Origin: Erginobacter sp964465735
GTDB taxonomy: Bacteria > Auribacterota > Erginobacteria > Erginobacterales > Erginobacteraceae
NCBI GenBank assembly: GCA_964465735.1
Contig: CAYXKT010000025.1
Location: forward strand, 1-24,940
Reading direction: 5' to 3'
DNA: 24,940 bases
Shown: positions 5,568-12,816 of the stretch, piece after piece
Layout of the letters: each line of letters starts with the position of its first letter
Position numbering within the stretch: position 1 is the first letter of the stretch
Position numbers and translations under genes: made by a program
Notes under the pieces: model-generated
Database searches by the model: none
The model's input: the letters and a program-made list of their open reading frames with translations, nothing else
Told to the model about the DNA's origin: nothing

Positions 5568-6910
5568 AGTCTGTTCATTTTGTCGGTATTGCCGGGACCG
5601 GGATGTCCGCCCTGGCCCAGTATGCCCGCTGGTCTGGTGAAGTTGTTACCGGTTCCGACCGGTTCTTTGACCGGGGCGAGTTATCCGATCTCCGTTCCTG
5701 CCTGGAGGGGGAAGGGATCGGGATTTTTCCCCAGGACGGTTCCGGGGTTGCCGGAAGCCGGGCGGCGGTCAGTTCGGCGGCAGTGGAGTCTGATATTCCG
5801 GATCTGCGGGTGGCGGCCCGCAGGGGCATCCCCCTGGTCAGCCGCGGTGATTATCTCCTCCGGCTGGCGGATGGGAAAAGATCGTTGGCAGTGGCGGGGA
5901 CCAACGGGAAATCGACCACTACCGCGCTGTTGGGCTGGATCCTGGAACAATCGGGGCTTGACCCCGGGTGTGTGATGGGTGCCCCCCTAATCCGGGGTTG
6001 GTCCGGGTGGGGTAACGCCCGGCGAGGGGGATCGGAGCTGTTCTGTTTCGAAGCCGACGAGAGTGACGGCGTCCTCGAGCGTTACCGGCCCGATTTCGGG
6101 GTTATCAACAATATTTCCCCCGATCATTTCTCTCTCGAACGGTTGCGGCAGATCTTCGCCCGGTTCGCCGCCGGTTGCCGGCAGGGGGTGGTGATCAACA
6201 ACGACTGCCCCGAATCCCGAACGCTTCCCGTGGGGTCGGCGAAGAAGATAACTTTTGCCCTAAAGTCGGCCGCCGATTATCAAGCTCGAGATATTGTTCT
6301 AAACCGCGGCTCCCTCTCTTTTCGTCTCGCCGGAGTGGAGTTTCATCTGCCTCTTCCCGGGCGCCATAACCTCTATAATCTGCTGGCGGCGACGGCTCTG
6401 GCCTCGGCGGTCGGGCTTCCCCTTTCCCGTGTCGCCGCCGCCGCCGCCGTATTCCCCGGTCTGAGTCGGAGGCTGGAGATTGTCTTTGATTCACCCGAGC
6501 TGACGGTGATCGACGATTATTCTCACAATCCGGCCAAGATCGCCGCTGCTATTTCCGCCGCCCGCGGATACGGATCTCCTCTGACCGTTATCTACCAACC
6601 CCACGGTTACGGACCTTTGCGCCGGTTTCATCAGGAACTGGCCGCCGCTTTCTCCCGCTGCCTGCAGCCGGAAGATCGGCTTTTGCTGCTCCCGGTTTAT
6701 TACGCCGGGGGAACGGCCGCCGCCGTTTTCGGGAGCAGGGAATTCGCCGGCGACATCAGTGGCCCGGCGGAGGTCAAGGTTCTCCCCGATCACTGGGCTG
6801 TTTATGAGAATCTCTTGCCCGATCTGGGGGTTTACCTGGTGATGGGCGCCCGGGATCCTCACCTCTCCCGGCTGGCCCGCGGGATCGCTGATCTTCTTAC
6901 CAGGGAATAA
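5564..6910 (+). CDS. MurC/Mpl-type Mur ligase
   Basis: An ATP-dependent amide ligase that joins UDP-N-acetylmuramate either to L-alanine (MurC) or to a recycled tripeptide (Mpl). Visible are the N-terminal Rossmann motif HFVGIAGTGMSALA (5-18), the P-loop AGTNGKSTTT (111-120), FEADESDG, NNISPDHF in the central domain and DDYSHNPAKI in the C-terminal domain. The length of 448 residues suits both enzymes. The N-terminal motif mixes MurC features (GMS) with Mpl features (GT.M..LA), and DDYSHNP replaces the usual DDYGHHP. The ATGA overlap with nagZ, with AAAGGAGG at 5552-5559, makes a recycling (Mpl-like) role attractive. That is inference, because no other murC is visible for comparison. Confidence 0.8.
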   Translation: MKSVHFVGIAGTGMSALAQYARWSGEVVTGSDRFFDRGELSDLRSCLEGEGIGIFPQDGSGVAGSRAAVSSAAVESDIPDLRVAARRGIPLVSRGDYLLRLADGKRSLAVAGTNGKSTTTALLGWILEQSGLDPGCVMGAPLIRGWSGWGNARRGGSELFCFEADESDGVLERYRPDFGVINNISPDHFSLERLRQIFARFAAGCRQGVVINNDCPESRTLPVGSAKKITFALKSAADYQARDIVLNRGSLSFRLAGVEFHLPLPGRHNLYNLLAATALASAVGLPLSRVAAAAAVFPGLSRRLEIVFDSPELTVIDDYSHNPAKIAAAISAARGYGSPLTVIYQPHGYGPLRRFHQELAAAFSRCLQPEDRLLLLPVYYAGGTAAAVFGSREFAGDISGPAEVKVLPDHWAVYENLLPDLGVYLVMGARDPHLSRLARGIADLLTRE

Positions 6911-6911
6911 G

Positions 6912-8300
6912 ATGGAATATTCTGAAAAGACAATGGCGGATTATCGTGAGGCCCTGGAAGAACTTTATCCCCTGCGGCTCTTCGGGACCAAGTTAGGACT
7001 GAACAATATCCGCTGCCTGTTGAAACTACTGGGAGATCCTCAGCAGGGACTGGCCTTCTATCATATTGCCGGGACCAACGGCAAGGGATCGACGGCCGCC
7101 ATCCTCCAGAGGTTGCTGATGACCACTCACCGCCGGGTGGGGCTTTTTACCTCCCCCCATCTGCTGGATTTCCGGGAGCGGATCCGGGTTAACGACCGTC
7201 TGATCTCCCCTCGAGAGACGGTCGCCGGGGTTCGAGAGATCCTCCCCCTTCTCGACCAGGTCGCCGCGACCCCCGGTTGTTCCCACCCGACATACTTCGA
7301 GGCCGTTACCGCCCTGGCCTGCGTTTATTTCCAGAGCAAGGGGGTGGAGACGGTGGTCTGGGAGGTGGGTCTGGGCGGGAGACTCGATGCCACCAACGCG
7401 GTTAGTCCACGGGTGACGGTTATCACTACGATCGGCCTTGAACACCAGGCTTACTTGGGGAGAACCCGGGACCTGATCGCCCGGGAGAAAGGGGGGATTA
7501 TCAAGACCGGGATCCCCCTGGTGACGGCCCTTCCCCCGGGGCGCGCGCTGGATCGGCTGAAGCGGATCTGCCGGAGCCGGCGGTCTTTCCTGATCGAGGT
7601 AAAAAAACATTATCGGGCAAAGATCCATTCCCGCGGTCTGGCCGGGCAGGTATTGACCGTGACCGGTCCCAATCGGAGTCTGGCGAATATCTTTCTCCCT
7701 CTTCCCGGAGAACATCAGGTCGCCAACTGCCTGACGGCGATTGCCGCCTGGGAGCAGGGAGATCCGGTCGCGGACCAAATTCCCCCGGCTCAAGTCTCCG
7801 CAGCCATCGGGTCGGTCAGCTGGCCCGGCCGGCTGGAATATTTCCCCGGTCCGCCGGAGGTGATCCTGGACGGTGCCCATAATCGGGACGGGGCTCGGGT
7901 TCTGGCTCGTTCCTTGCGGGAACTCATCCCCGGACGTTCTCTGATCCTGATTCTCGGAATTCTGGGAGATAAGGATGTCAGGGGGATCTGCCGTCCGTTG
8001 CTCGCTGGGGCCAGTCAAGTCGTTGCCGTGGCCCCTCCCAGTAACCGAGCCTTGCCCGCTTCAAGTCTGGCCTGGATCGTCCGCGGCCAGCTCGGGGAGA
8101 GAAAAATTCCGGTCCTGGCCCGCAAATCGCTGGAGTCGGCTCTGGAATATTGTCACTCGGTCTCTTCTTCCGGCCCGTCCGGGGAGGGGATCACTCCGGT
8201 TATCTGTGTTGCCGGATCACTGCGGTTGATTGCTCCCGCCCGGGAATTTTTACTGCGTCGGACCGCGGCCGCAGCTGAGAAAAATTCTGGAAAAGAATGA
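6912..8300 (+). CDS. folC: Bifunctional folylpolyglutamate/dihydrofolate synthase
   Basis: Adds glutamate to dihydropteroate and to reduced folates in the cytoplasm, using ATP. The order of motifs is that of FolC: LFGTKLGLNNI, P-loop AGTNGKGST (53-61), GLFTSPHLLDFRERI, the central WEVGLGGRLDATN, and the C-terminal LDGAHN and GILGDKD. The length of 462 residues is slightly above the usual 420-440 because of a charged C-terminal tail. It starts one base after the Mur ligase stop, with AGGGA a few bases before. FolC is structurally a Mur ligase paralogue, so two homologous ligases lie side by side. Confidence 0.93.
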   Translation: MEYSEKTMADYREALEELYPLRLFGTKLGLNNIRCLLKLLGDPQQGLAFYHIAGTNGKGSTAAILQRLLMTTHRRVGLFTSPHLLDFRERIRVNDRLISPRETVAGVREILPLLDQVAATPGCSHPTYFEAVTALACVYFQSKGVETVVWEVGLGGRLDATNAVSPRVTVITTIGLEHQAYLGRTRDLIAREKGGIIKTGIPLVTALPPGRALDRLKRICRSRRSFLIEVKKHYRAKIHSRGLAGQVLTVTGPNRSLANIFLPLPGEHQVANCLTAIAAWEQGDPVADQIPPAQVSAAIGSVSWPGRLEYFPGPPEVILDGAHNRDGARVLARSLRELIPGRSLILILGILGDKDVRGICRPLLAGASQVVAVAPPSNRALPASSLAWIVRGQLGERKIPVLARKSLESALEYCHSVSSSGPSGEGITPVICVAGSLRLIAPAREFLLRRTAAAAEKNSGKE

Positions 8301-8658
8301 GACTGCGAAGAGAAGTGAGTCCGGGGATATTTCAAAGATGTCCGCGGACCGCCGTGGTACGGAACCGGATGCCCGGTGGTGGGGGAGGGGAGCGGGGCCA
8401 ACCCCGCCTCCGACCCGATTCAGCCTGTCGGGAAGTAAACCATACCGTTCCCGAGATGAGATCGCGTCGTCGCCGCGCTTTTCTCAATGACAGTTTTAGA
8501 TTTGCCGGACAGTCTCTTCCGTCTTCCGTCTAAAGCCGGATAAAAAAGCCGGATCTCCGATGCCTCCGTGGACACAGCCAAGTTATTTTATTCTGATTTG
8601 CCCTGTTTGCTCTGTAGTTTATTATTGACCGAACTGAGAAGATAACCGGAGAGGAGAG
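8301..8658. other. Intergenic region with a GC-rich structured segment and a promoter
   Basis: No gene is supported. Around 8381-8410 a strong hairpin (GCGGGG-CCAA-CCCCGC at 8392-8407, extended by GGAG/CTCC across a GGGA bulge) follows the sequence GAACCGGATGCCCGGTGGTG. The segment looks like a folded RNA or a remnant of one. I considered the 3' end of a group II intron but could not identify domain V. The right third is AT-rich and holds the nagA promoter. Confidence 0.4.
8598..8625 (+). promoter_or_regulatory. Putative sigma-70-type promoter of nagA
   Basis: TTGCCC (8598-8603, four of six to TTGACA), a 16-bp spacer and TATTAT (8620-8625, five of six to TATAAT) lie 33 bp before the ATG of nagA. 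A good ribosome site, GGAGAGGAGAG, follows. The spacing and the AT-rich context support it. Confidence 0.45.
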
Positions 8659-9837
8659 ATGAAACCGCCAAAGATTACAGCGATCGTCAACTCGGTCTTA
8701 TTGCGGCCGGGGATGGCGGAGACCCGGGGCGGCCTTCTGCTGCGAGACGGCCGGATCCTCCGGCTTCTGGGAGAGGGGGAATCGGCTCCGCCGGGAGCGA
8801 AAGTCATCGACGGCGGAGGCGCTTATCTGGCCCCCGGTTTTATCGATCTCCATATTCACGGTGGGGGAGGGGATGATTTTCTCGCCGGGGAAAGCCGAAG
8901 CCTGGATCGGATCCTGAATTTTCTGCCCCGCTTCGGGGTGACCGCTCTTCTCCCCACACTTGCTACTCCATCTTTCGAGCAGCTTTTCCACCTGGTGAGG
9001 TTGTTAAGATCTTACCCTCAAGGCGAGCGCCGCGGTTCCCGGGTGCTGGGGATTAACCTGGAAGGTCCCTATATCAGCATTGAAAAAAGAGGGGCTCAAC
9101 CGCTTTGTTTTATCCGCCCTCCCTCGGAGGAGGGACTGAAGGAAGTCTTGAAAATTGCCGCCGGTGCTATCAAGATAATGACCCTGGCCCCGGAAGTGGA
9201 AGGAGCCCTCCCCCTGATCCGGCTGTTGAGGCGTTCGGGGGTCATCGCCGCTATCGGACATACCAATGCCGACTATGAGACGACTCGATTGGCGATCCGG
9301 GCCGGTCTGTCTTATGCCACTCATCTCTTCAACAGATATCCCCCGCTTCACCATCGAGAGGTGGGCGCGGTCGGGGCAATTTTGGAATCGCCCCGGGTGA
9401 AGGCGGAACTGATCGGCGATGGGATTCATCTCTCTCCGGCGATCATCCGGTTGGTCCTTCGGCTCAAACCGTTAAAAGACCTTCTCCTGGTGACTGACGG
9501 GGCGGCGGTGTTGGGTAAAAGAACCAAAGCATTCGCAATGGGGGGCAGGGAGGTGACGGTCGATCGAAATGGGGCCCGTTTCTCCGACGGGACCCTGGTC
9601 GGAAGTGTGCTCCCGATCAATCGGGCTCTGGCCAATCTGGTCAAGTTTACCGGGATCAGCCTAACTTCAGCCCTGAGTCTGATTACCGCCAACCCGGCCC
9701 GACTGCTTGGACTATCCGACCGCAAAGGGGATGTGAAGCCGGGGATGGACGGCGACCTGGTGCTGATGGATCATCAATGTCAGGTCCGGCGGACGATGAT
9801 TGCCGGGGAGACCGTTTATAAAAAGAATCCCGCCTGA
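8659..9837 (+). CDS. nagA: N-acetylglucosamine-6-phosphate deacetylase
   Basis: Hydrolyses GlcNAc-6-phosphate to glucosamine-6-phosphate and acetate, the committed step in reuse of amino sugar. This amidohydrolase has the metal-site motifs HIHGGGGDDF, NLEGPYIS followed by KRGAQ, GHTNADYE, ATHLFNRYPPLHHR, DGIHLSP and the catalytic Asp in LLVTDG. The C-terminus (LITANPARLLGL, GDVKPGMDGDLVLMD) is typical of the family. The length of 392 residues is normal. It has its own promoter and ribosome site. With nagZ upstream it suggests that GlcNAc released from the wall is recycled, but the kinase that makes GlcNAc-6-phosphate is not in this window. Confidence 0.95.
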   Translation: MKPPKITAIVNSVLLRPGMAETRGGLLLRDGRILRLLGEGESAPPGAKVIDGGGAYLAPGFIDLHIHGGGGDDFLAGESRSLDRILNFLPRFGVTALLPTLATPSFEQLFHLVRLLRSYPQGERRGSRVLGINLEGPYISIEKRGAQPLCFIRPPSEEGLKEVLKIAAGAIKIMTLAPEVEGALPLIRLLRRSGVIAAIGHTNADYETTRLAIRAGLSYATHLFNRYPPLHHREVGAVGAILESPRVKAELIGDGIHLSPAIIRLVLRLKPLKDLLLVTDGAAVLGKRTKAFAMGGREVTVDRNGARFSDGTLVGSVLPINRALANLVKFTGISLTSALSLITANPARLLGLSDRKGDVKPGMDGDLVLMDHQCQVRRTMIAGETVYKKNPA

Positions 9838-10248
9838 TTTCTTAGATCAGAGGGGGCCCTGGTTTTAATGGATACTACCTACTATCTGACGGGTTTTCTG
9901 TGATTTGGGGGGGCGCTGAGGCGTTACCTGTTTATCTGAATCCTGCCCGTCGGACTGGGTCGGAAAGGCAGCGCAGGCATCTCTGTCTGTGCTGCTATGG
10001 TCACCGGTCAGCCGCCCGTTGTTGTGCCCGGGCAATATTTATTTTGCCCCAATGTCGAGTTGAATTATGGCGACTTAAAGCATAGACCGTGTTCCGTGAA
10101 TGCAAAATCCAAATATTAACTCTCGTTAACTTTGCAAAAAGCCGTTCCTGAAAATCTTTCCGTATGGTATTATTTTATTTCTCTCTGTGTGCTCTGTGAT
10201 TAATTTTTTGTTTTTTCGCGGTACCAACCCCAACCCAAGGAGGCAGCG
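9838..10248. other. 411-bp intergenic region, partly structured, no gene
   Basis: No protein gene is supported. The middle (about 9900-10045) is GC-rich and foldable. One clear stem is GCAGCGCAG (9968-9976) with CTGTGCTGC (9987-9995), and GGGCAA faces TTGCCC around an AT loop near 10033-10052. It matches no riboswitch consensus that I know. The right part is AT-rich and contains a dispersed CTCTGTG-type motif (10181-10203). The region must contain the promoter of the CsgG-family gene, but I cannot single out a convincing -35/-10 pair. Confidence 0.4.
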
Positions 10249-11157
10249 ATGAAGAAGTGGATGGCGGCAGGCTTGATCAGTGGTGCATTGGCCCTGAGTT
10301 ATGGTTTTTTCCCGGCGGAGATATCCGCGGCCCCGAAAAAGACGATTGCTGTCTCCGAGTTCGATAATAAGTCGGGCTGGAGCGGGGGCTGGAAGATCGG
10401 CTGGGGGATGCAGGAGATGATGGCGACCTCCCTGATTGATACCGGCAAATTTACAGTGCTGGAGCGGCAGGATCTCTCTTCGGTGATGGCCGAGCAGGAC
10501 CTGGGTGCCAGCGGGCGGACCGCTGCCGGTTCAGCGGCCGCGATCGGACAGCTGGCCAAGGCCCAGATCCTGATCTCGGGGGCGGTTACCGAGTTCGAGG
10601 AGAAGAAAGGAGGTGAAGGAGTCGGGATCGGTTTCAAGGGCTTCCGGATCGGCGGCAGTCACGAGCAGGCTCACGTGGGGATTAATGTCCGGATTTACGA
10701 TACTTCTTCCGGCGAGGTCCTCGACTCCATCCGGGTCGCCGGTTCGGCGGACGCCGGGGGCCTGAAGATCGGCTACAGCAACGCCGATTTCGGGGGCGAC
10801 CTGGGCGGATTCCGAAAGACTCCTCTCGGCCAGGCGACTCAGGAAGCGATCAACGAGGCGGTGGGAAAGATCGCCTCCCGGCTGAAAAGCGTCCCCTGGC
10901 AGGGCAAGCTGATCAAGGCTGACCCCTCCCAGGTCTATATCAATGCCGGCAGCGAGGGCGGTATTTCCAGTGGGATGGAGTTTGAAGTCTATCGTCCCGG
11001 AGAAGCCCTGATTGATCCCGATACCGGTCTCAACCTGGGCGCGGTTACCAAGAAGGTCGGGCGGGTCCGGGTCAGTGATGTCCAGGAGAAGTTCTCCATC
11101 GCTGAGGTACTCTCCGGTTCGGATCTGGCGCGCGGTGACCTGGTCCAGGCGGACTAA
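10249..11157 (+). CDS. CsgG-family secreted protein
   Basis: An exported protein with a cleavable signal peptide: KK, a hydrophobic stretch, and likely cleavage after AEISA near residue 27. No lipobox cysteine is present, unlike true curli CsgG lipoproteins. The CsgG/HfaB-like domain follows: IAVSEFDNKSG, MMATSLIDTGKFTVLERQDL, then AQILISGAVTEFE, VGINVRIYDTSSGEVLDS and a late segment with VGRVRVSDVQ. Members form or attach to outer-membrane secretion channels, or act as periplasmic adaptors. Which role applies here cannot be told, as no curli genes are present. The ribosome site AAGGAGG is good. It is followed after one base by a small membrane protein. Confidence 0.8.
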   Translation: MKKWMAAGLISGALALSYGFFPAEISAAPKKTIAVSEFDNKSGWSGGWKIGWGMQEMMATSLIDTGKFTVLERQDLSSVMAEQDLGASGRTAAGSAAAIGQLAKAQILISGAVTEFEEKKGGEGVGIGFKGFRIGGSHEQAHVGINVRIYDTSSGEVLDSIRVAGSADAGGLKIGYSNADFGGDLGGFRKTPLGQATQEAINEAVGKIASRLKSVPWQGKLIKADPSQVYINAGSEGGISSGMEFEVYRPGEALIDPDTGLNLGAVTKKVGRVRVSDVQEKFSIAEVLSGSDLARGDLVQAD

Positions 11158-11158
11158 G

Positions 11159-11386
11159 ATGTTTCGTTGGTTATTCAAGTTGTTACTGCTCGTGGTAGTA
11201 GCGGCCCTGATTTATGGTCTCTGGCTGCTCTACCAGGGGAAAACCCCGGACGAGCAAGCCGAGGTCAGACAGGGGGTGGCCCAAGCGATGAAGGGTGCCG
11301 GCCGGACGGTGGGGGAAGCCGGTCGGAAGGTGCTTGAGAAAGGCCGGCAGATTTATGAAGACTATCGGGAGGGGGATCGGGAATAG
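11159..11386 (+). CDS. Small single-span membrane protein (75 aa)
   Basis: Unrecognised. Starts at ATG 11159, one base after the CsgG-family stop, so it is probably co-translated. Residues 1-24 (FRWLFKLLLLVVVAALIYGLWLL) form one membrane span. The remaining 50 residues are a charged amphipathic helix with regular Gly (GVAQAMKGAGRTVGEAGRKV). It could anchor in the inner membrane with the helix in the periplasm or cytoplasm; the topology is not decided by flanking charges. Confidence 0.7.
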   Translation: MFRWLFKLLLLVVVAALIYGLWLLYQGKTPDEQAEVRQGVAQAMKGAGRTVGEAGRKVLEKGRQIYEDYREGDRE

Positions 11387-11392
11387 GGGACT

Positions 11393-12718
11393 TTGAAAAA
11401 TTCTGATCAGGAAAAGAAGACGCCCCCCTCCGGTCGGTTCTACCTCCGGACTTTCGGTTGTCAGATGAACCGCCACGATTCAGAACGGGTGGCGGGGTTT
11501 TTACAGGATCTGGGCTGGTGCCGGGTGGATGAGGAGAAAGATTCCGATCTGATCCTCCTCAATACCTGCAGTGTCCGCCGTCGTCCGGAAGACAAAGTCT
11601 GGGGCCGCCTGGCCCGTTACCGGAGAATGAAGGCGGACCGTCCCGGCTTGATCGTCGGGGTCCTCGGCTGTATGGCGGTGATCCAGGGAGACGCGATCCG
11701 GGAACGCTACCCCGAGGTTGATCTGGTGTTAGGCCCTGGAGATCTCGAGGGCTTGAGCGAACGGCTATCGGATCCGGTCTCGATGATCCCGGAGTCCGTC
11801 TTTCCGGCGCCGGCGCAACGGGAAAGTTCACTCTCGGCCTGGCTGACAGTGATTCAGGGCTGCGACAATTTCTGTTCCTATTGCGTGGTCCCTTATGCCC
11901 GCGGCCGGGAAGTCTCCCGACCGTCGGCGGAGATCCGGGACGAAGTTGCCCGACTGGGGGAGATGGGATATCGGGAAGTTACCCTGCTCGGCCAGAATGT
12001 CAATTCCTACCGAGGACAGGCCCCGGACGGAGAATTGGTTGATTTTCCCGGTCTGCTCCGGTTGTTGGACCCGGTTTCGGGGATTGAGCGGATCCGCTTT
12101 CTCACCTCGCACCCCCGGGATATCTCCCCGGCCCTGATCGAGGAGATCGCCCGATTGGGCAAGGTCTGTGAATTTCTCCATTTTCCCGCCCAGTCGGGTT
12201 CTGATCAGGTCCTGGGCCGGATGCGGCGGGGTTATACCCGGTCCGCTTACTTAGACCAGGTTCGGCGGCTGAAGGAGGCGGTCCCGGGGATCGCCCTGGC
12301 CTCGGATTTTATTATCGGGTTCCCCGGCGAGACTGATGAGGATTTCGCCCAGACGCTGGATCTGGTCACGGAAGTTGGCTTCGACCAGATTTTCGCTTTC
12401 GCCTATTCCTCTCGTCCGGGGACGGCCGCGGCCAGAATGCCTGATGATGTTTTCCCTCAAGTCAAGGCGGACCGGCTGCAAGAACTGCTCTCCCGGCAGC
12501 AAGCGATAGCGGAAGCGAAGAATCAGAGACTGCTTGGAGAGGAACTGGAAGTGCTGGTTGAAGGCAAGAACCGCCGATACCCGCAACGGGGGGAGGGGAG
12601 GACCCGGACCGGGAAGATGGTCTTTTTCCCCTGGGAATCCGGGCTGACCGGTAAATTAGTTCCGGTGCGGATCGAGCGGTCAACCGGTCTCAGCCTTTAC
12701 GGGCGGGTCAAAGGATGA
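11393..12718 (+). CDS. miaB: tRNA-2-methylthio-N6-dimethylallyladenosine synthase
   Basis: A radical-SAM methylthiotransferase that converts i6A37 to ms2i6A37 in tRNAs reading UNN codons. The N-terminal UPF0004 domain has three cluster cysteines, in FGCQMN, NTCSVR and LGCMA. The radical-SAM motif is CDNFCSYC, followed by VVPYARGREVSRP. A TRAM domain ends the protein (LEVLVEGKNRRY to SLYGRV). The length of 441 residues is normal. The start is taken as TTG 11393 with AGGGGA just before it; no other start fits upstream of FYLRTFGCQ. It lies six bases after the small membrane protein gene and 98 bp before mutS. Confidence 0.95.
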   Translation: MKNSDQEKKTPPSGRFYLRTFGCQMNRHDSERVAGFLQDLGWCRVDEEKDSDLILLNTCSVRRRPEDKVWGRLARYRRMKADRPGLIVGVLGCMAVIQGDAIRERYPEVDLVLGPGDLEGLSERLSDPVSMIPESVFPAPAQRESSLSAWLTVIQGCDNFCSYCVVPYARGREVSRPSAEIRDEVARLGEMGYREVTLLGQNVNSYRGQAPDGELVDFPGLLRLLDPVSGIERIRFLTSHPRDISPALIEEIARLGKVCEFLHFPAQSGSDQVLGRMRRGYTRSAYLDQVRRLKEAVPGIALASDFIIGFPGETDEDFAQTLDLVTEVGFDQIFAFAYSSRPGTAAARMPDDVFPQVKADRLQELLSRQQAIAEAKNQRLLGEELEVLVEGKNRRYPQRGEGRTRTGKMVFFPWESGLTGKLVPVRIERSTGLSLYGRVKG

Positions 12719-12816
12719 AGTGAGAGCGGTTGTAAGTGCCCAATACTGCATTGCTCCAATACTTCGATCGTCCCCGCCGATAAATATTGTGCCAGATCCT
12801 GATTTTCGACTAAAAA

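Noticed and set aside
7026..8018. 330-codon open frame on the minus strand within folC
   Set aside because: Rich in Pro/Gly/Arg as expected for an antisense shadow; the folC frame has all catalytic motifs.
8341..8420. Group II intron 3' end
   Set aside because: The GGTGCCCGGTGG-like wording is suggestive, but no domain V stem with its AGC triad and no reverse transcriptase gene is present.
9895..10052. Riboswitch upstream of the CsgG-family gene
   Set aside because: The region folds, but I could match no TPP, cobalamin, SAM, glycine, fluoride, c-di-GMP or molybdenum-cofactor consensus.
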